The notes below the pieces were generated by a model, which searched no databases, was not told the DNA's origin, and saw nothing but the letters and a program-made list of their open reading frames with translations. This document shows, in pieces, positions 6,948 through 8,888 of a stretch of DNA of 8,888 bases (the stretch's first letter is position 1; the number at the start of each line of letters is the position of its first letter). Origin of the DNA: Bacteroidota bacterium (lineage in GTDB: Bacteria; Bacteroidota; Ignavibacteria; SZUA-365); the NCBI GenBank assembly GCA_023432805.1, contig JAEYUG010000090.1, positions 1-8,888 on the forward strand, read 5' to 3'. The position numbers and the translations under genes are program-made.

Positions 6948-7559
6948 TCAGTGATGACAGGCGGAACAGTTTTCGGGTCCGCGCGGCAGCGGCGCGGCGA
7001 GCTTCGCAGGCGAAACGTCGACACCGGATATCGGACGCGTGCGCACGACGTACTCGTCGGGCGCGCGATGACAATCCAAACACCAGCCCATGGTCAGCGG
7101 CTGCTTCTGCGCAACCACCGCCTGCGTTTCGACCTCGCCATGGCACGATGCGCAGTCGATGCCCGCCTTGATGTGGCGGCTGTGGTTGAAGTACGCGTAG
7201 TCGGGCAGACGATGAATCCGCACCCACTCGATCACACGGTTGTTCTCGTAACTCTCGCGCACGACCTTCAGCTTGGGACTGTCGCGCTTGACCGACGTGT
7301 GGCAGTTCATGCAGGTCTGCGTCGGCGGCACCGTCGAGTGCGCACTCGTCTCCACACTCGTGTGGCAGTACACGCAGGCGATCTCGAGCTGCCCGGCGTG
7401 CACGCTGTGGTCGAACGGCACCGGCTGCACGGGACGATACCCGACGTCCATCACACGCGGGTGACGGCCGAAGTAGAACACGACGGCACCGATCGCGACG
7501 AGAACGAGTCCCGCCGTCACGGCGCGCTTGATGCTTCTATCGATCTTTTCGTTGAACAT
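6948..7559 (-). CDS. actA: ActA, pentaheme cytochrome c subunit of Alternative Complex III
   Basis: This is a 203-residue membrane-anchored multiheme cytochrome. Residues 12-30 form a single N-terminal transmembrane anchor. Five CxxCH heme c motifs follow: CVYCH (62-66), CMNCH (83-87), CASCH (136-140), CLDCH (160-164) and CSACH (198-202). The count of five matches ActA of ACIII. The protein ends one residue after the last heme histidine. Extra histidines suited to distal ligation lie in FDHSVHAG (51, 54) and FNHSRHI (126, 129). ActA passes electrons from the ActB iron-sulfur clusters toward ActE and the terminal acceptor in the periplasm. The start at 7559 (MFNEKIDRS) is chosen over an in-frame ATG at 7646, because the longer form would overlap the CxxC gene and add a polar, Cys- and Pro-containing leader. 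No clear Shine-Dalgarno precedes this ATG, which follows the previous stop by 22 bases. Confidence 0.95.
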   Translation of the reverse strand: MFNEKIDRSIKRAVTAGLVLVAIGAVVFYFGRHPRVMDVGYRPVQPVPFDHSVHAGQLEIACVYCHTSVETSAHSTVPPTQTCMNCHTSVKRDSPKLKVVRESYENNRVIEWVRIHRLPDYAYFNHSRHIKAGIDCASCHGEVETQAVVAQKQPLTMGWCLDCHRAPDEYVVRTRPISGVDVSPAKLAAPLPRGPENCSACHH

Positions 7560-7581
7560 GGTCGAAGGTTGTCGTTGGTGA

Positions 7582-7833
7582 TTACCGTGTCTCGGCCGCG
7601 GCCCGCCGGCGTGCCGACAGCCAGATGCGGATGCCGAACACGGCAAGCAGAATGAACGGCATGAACATCATGAACAGAATGCTCGCACTGAATCCCGCCG
7701 CGGCCGACACACCGCTGTCAGCCATCACGGCCTCCTTGCAGTTCGGGCAGGCCAGGGCGATGTCGCTCAGCGCGGCAAGCGCGAGCAGGGTCAGGGTGAT
7801 GAACAGGAGGAAGCGTGGAAACACTGATTTCAT
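7582..7833 (-). CDS. Small secreted/membrane CxxC protein, uncharacterised
   Basis: I do not recognise a named family with a known function. The frame encodes 83 residues when started at the ATG at 7833, four bases after the DUF420 stop. This start puts a good signal sequence (basic MKSVFPR followed by a hydrophobic stretch to residue 28) at the N-terminus. An upstream ATG at 7866 would add 11 polar residues, spoil the signal and overlap the DUF420 gene by 29 bases. The sequence ALACPNCKEA follows: Cys29 and Cys32 form a CxxC at the expected cleavage point. A strong helix spans residues 49-73 (ILFMMFMPFILLAVFGI) and is followed by an arginine-rich tail, so the CxxC should face the periplasm and the C-terminus the cytoplasm. 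Position between SCO/DUF420 and actA suggests a role in redox or metal handling during oxidase or cytochrome c assembly, which is inference. Cys29 might alternatively be lipidated, though the lipobox is weak. Confidence 0.8.
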   Translation of the reverse strand: MKSVFPRFLLFITLTLLALAALSDIALACPNCKEAVMADSGVSAAAGFSASILFMMFMPFILLAVFGIRIWLSARRRAAAETR

Positions 7834-7837
7834 GGGA

Positions 7838-8260
7838 TCACACGTCCAGATGGTAGAGCATGACATAGATCACTACGCCCGTTGCGGACACGTAGAGCCA
7901 CAGCGGAAGCGTCCACCGCGCGATCTTCCGGTGCAGTGCGACCTTCATCTTCAGTCCTCGGTACAGGGTCAGCACGGCCAGTACAGGGACGACTGCCGCC
8001 AGCACCGAATGCGAGATCAGGATCGCGAAATACACGACACGCAGCACTCCCTCGCCGGTGAAGCGCGTAACAAGCTGAGTGTTGAAGTGATAGGTCAGAT
8101 ACGAGACGAGAAAGAGCACCGAGGTCGCAAACGCGGCCAGCATCATCGCGCGATGCTTCTCGATCTCGCGGCGCCTGATGTACACGAATCCGGCAACGAG
8201 AAAAAGAGTTGCAAGTCCGTTGAGCGAGGCGTTCACGCCGGGCAGCATCGACACGTCCAT
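7838..8260 (-). CDS. DUF420 membrane protein (YozB/CtaM-like oxidase assembly factor)
   Basis: This is a 140-residue membrane protein with four predicted hydrophobic helices at about 11-28, 39-60, 75-100 and 113-136. It matches the DUF420 family by its spaced histidines: His36 (EIEKHRAMM), His58 (TYHFN), His84 (ISHSVLA) and His110 (ALHRKIARWTLPLWLYVS). The Bacillus subtilis member, YozB (CtaM), is needed for biogenesis of a functional heme-copper oxidase; its exact chemistry is not known to me. The intramembrane histidines would suit metal or heme handling, but this is inference. The start ATG shares one base with the SCO stop, and a GGGAG-like sequence lies eight bases upstream, so 8260 is the natural start. 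Adjacency to SCO supports an oxidase-assembly role. Confidence 0.88.
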   Translation of the reverse strand: MDVSMLPGVNASLNGLATLFLVAGFVYIRRREIEKHRAMMLAAFATSVLFLVSYLTYHFNTQLVTRFTGEGVLRVVYFAILISHSVLAAVVPVLAVLTLYRGLKMKVALHRKIARWTLPLWLYVSATGVVIYVMLYHLDV

Positions 8261-8859
8261 CAGCCGCGCTCCCGGTCGAGCGCACGGATCGCCGCCCGCA
8301 GCTCGTCGACATTCTTCGGATCGGTGCCGTCGAAATACCCGCGTACCCTGCCGTCACGGTCCACGAGCGCGAACCGCGTGCTGTGCAGCGCCGGCGTCGT
8401 GCGGTCGCCCATCGCAAAGCCGTCGACAGCAAGCGATCCCACGCTCTCCGTGTCCGTGCGCAGCATGTACCAGCGTCCCGCCCGCGCGTGGTAGCGCTCT
8501 GCATACGCGGCCAGACGCTCGACCGTGTCGTTGTCGGGATCCACCGTGAATCCTACGATGCGCAGATCGGCCATGTCCGAGAACTCGGCCTGCAGCACGT
8601 TGGCGGTGGAGTTCATGATGGGGCAGGGACCCGAACAGCTCGTGAAGAAGAAGTACGCGATCCAGATGCGCCCGGCGAGCGCCTCCTGCGTCACGGTGCC
8701 GCCATCATGATTCACGCAGGAGAAGGATGGCGCATCGCGCAGCACGGGCAGGTCGGGTGTCGACTCGCTCTGTCCGCCCCCGCAGGATGCGAGACCGAAC
8801 ACCGACGCGCACGCGAGCACGCCGAGCAACGGACGAAGAGCAGGAATGCGCATGATCAT
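8260..8859 (-). CDS. SCO1/SenC family copper chaperone, lipoprotein
   Basis: This is a 199-residue thioredoxin-fold protein of the SCO1/SenC family. Family members bind copper and reduce or metallate the CuA site of cytochrome c oxidase on the outer face of the membrane. The copper motif FFTSCSGPCP is visible with Cys75 and Cys79 (CxxxCP), and the expected third ligand is His159 in PALHSTRFALVD. A hydrophobic segment at residues 8-24 runs into a lipobox (LASC, Cys26), so the mature protein is probably a periplasmic lipoprotein. Length is normal for the family. Two ATG codons (residues 1 and 3) are possible starts; the first is used here because it forms an ATGA overlap with the upstream open frame. 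Its TGA overlaps the next ATG by one base (TGATG), implying translational coupling. Cys48, upstream of the core motif, is an extra cysteine of unknown role. Confidence 0.93.
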   Translation of the reverse strand: MIMRIPALRPLLGVLACASVFGLASCGGGQSESTPDLPVLRDAPSFSCVNHDGGTVTQEALAGRIWIAYFFFTSCSGPCPIMNSTANVLQAEFSDMADLRIVGFTVDPDNDTVERLAAYAERYHARAGRWYMLRTDTESVGSLAVDGFAMGDRTTPALHSTRFALVDRDGRVRGYFDGTDPKNVDELRAAIRALDRERG

Positions 8860-8888
8860 CGATTGCGCACGGTGTAGAGGGACATGGA
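8856..8888 (-). CDS. C-terminal tail of a possible upstream gene (partial)
   Basis: An open frame enters from the right edge of the window and reads (S)MSLYTVRNR before a TGA stop. The stop shares its bases with the ATG of the SCO gene in an ATGA arrangement, the same junction type seen at actB/actC and actE/actF. That coupling pattern is the only support, because ten codons are too few to identify a family. By context a cytochrome oxidase subunit or another assembly gene would fit, but this is inference. The frame could also be chance. Confidence 0.35.
   Translation of the reverse strand, partial: SMSLYTVRNR

Noticed and set aside
3956..7171. A 1071-codon open frame on the plus strand opposite actB and the end of actA.
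   Set aside because: It is longer than actB, but its translation is rich in Arg, His, Ala and Val with no recognisable domain. It lies opposite strongly supported act genes. GC-rich codon use on the minus strand removes stops from this antisense frame.
7560..7646. Possible longer ActA starting at 7646.
   Set aside because: The extra 29 residues are polar, overlap the CxxC gene and would place non-signal sequence ahead of the anchor. ActA proteins normally begin shortly before the transmembrane helix.

Overview
The whole window is one minus-strand operon, transcribed from high to low coordinates. It encodes a complete set of core subunits for Alternative Complex III (ACIII), the quinol:cytochrome c/HiPIP oxidoreductase that replaces the bc1 complex in many bacteria. 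Ahead of it are three genes linked to cytochrome oxidase biogenesis. In order of transcription the genes are: the tail of a possible upstream gene (8856-8888), a SCO/SenC copper-chaperone lipoprotein (8260-8859), a DUF420/YozB-type membrane protein (7838-8260), a small unrecognised CxxC membrane protein (7582-7833), then ActA pentaheme cytochrome c (6948-7559), ActB molybdopterin-fold/ferredoxin-fold fusion (3878-6928), ActC NrfD-like quinol subunit (2445-3881), ActD DUF3341 (1894-2433), ActE monoheme cytochrome c (1233-1904) and ActF second NrfD-like subunit (67-1236). No RNA gene, mobile element, CRISPR array or plus-strand gene was found, and no gap between genes exceeds 22 bases.

Organism: GC-rich DNA with the actABCDEF order suggests an aerobic or facultatively aerobic member of the groups where ACIII is common, such as Bacteroidota/Rhodothermota, Chlorobiota (including Kapabacteria-like lineages), Gemmatimonadota or relatives. 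The sequence alone does not settle the phylum. Several starts lack a Shine-Dalgarno sequence, which is compatible with the Bacteroidota-Chlorobiota side, but actC and actD have strong ones.

How the genes work together: ActC and ActF sit in the membrane, and ActC is the expected site of quinol oxidation. Electrons would pass through the four Fe-S clusters of the ActB C-terminal region to the five hemes of ActA and the single heme of ActE, and then to a terminal oxidase. SCO and the DUF420 protein belong to families that help assemble the copper centres and subunits of heme-copper oxidases. Their place in the same tightly packed operon suggests that ACIII is co-produced with an oxidase, probably encoded just outside the window. 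The least explained gene is the 83-residue CxxC protein between the assembly genes and actA. The 66 bases after actF hold two compact inverted repeats that may mark the end of the act transcript or an mRNA processing/stability element.
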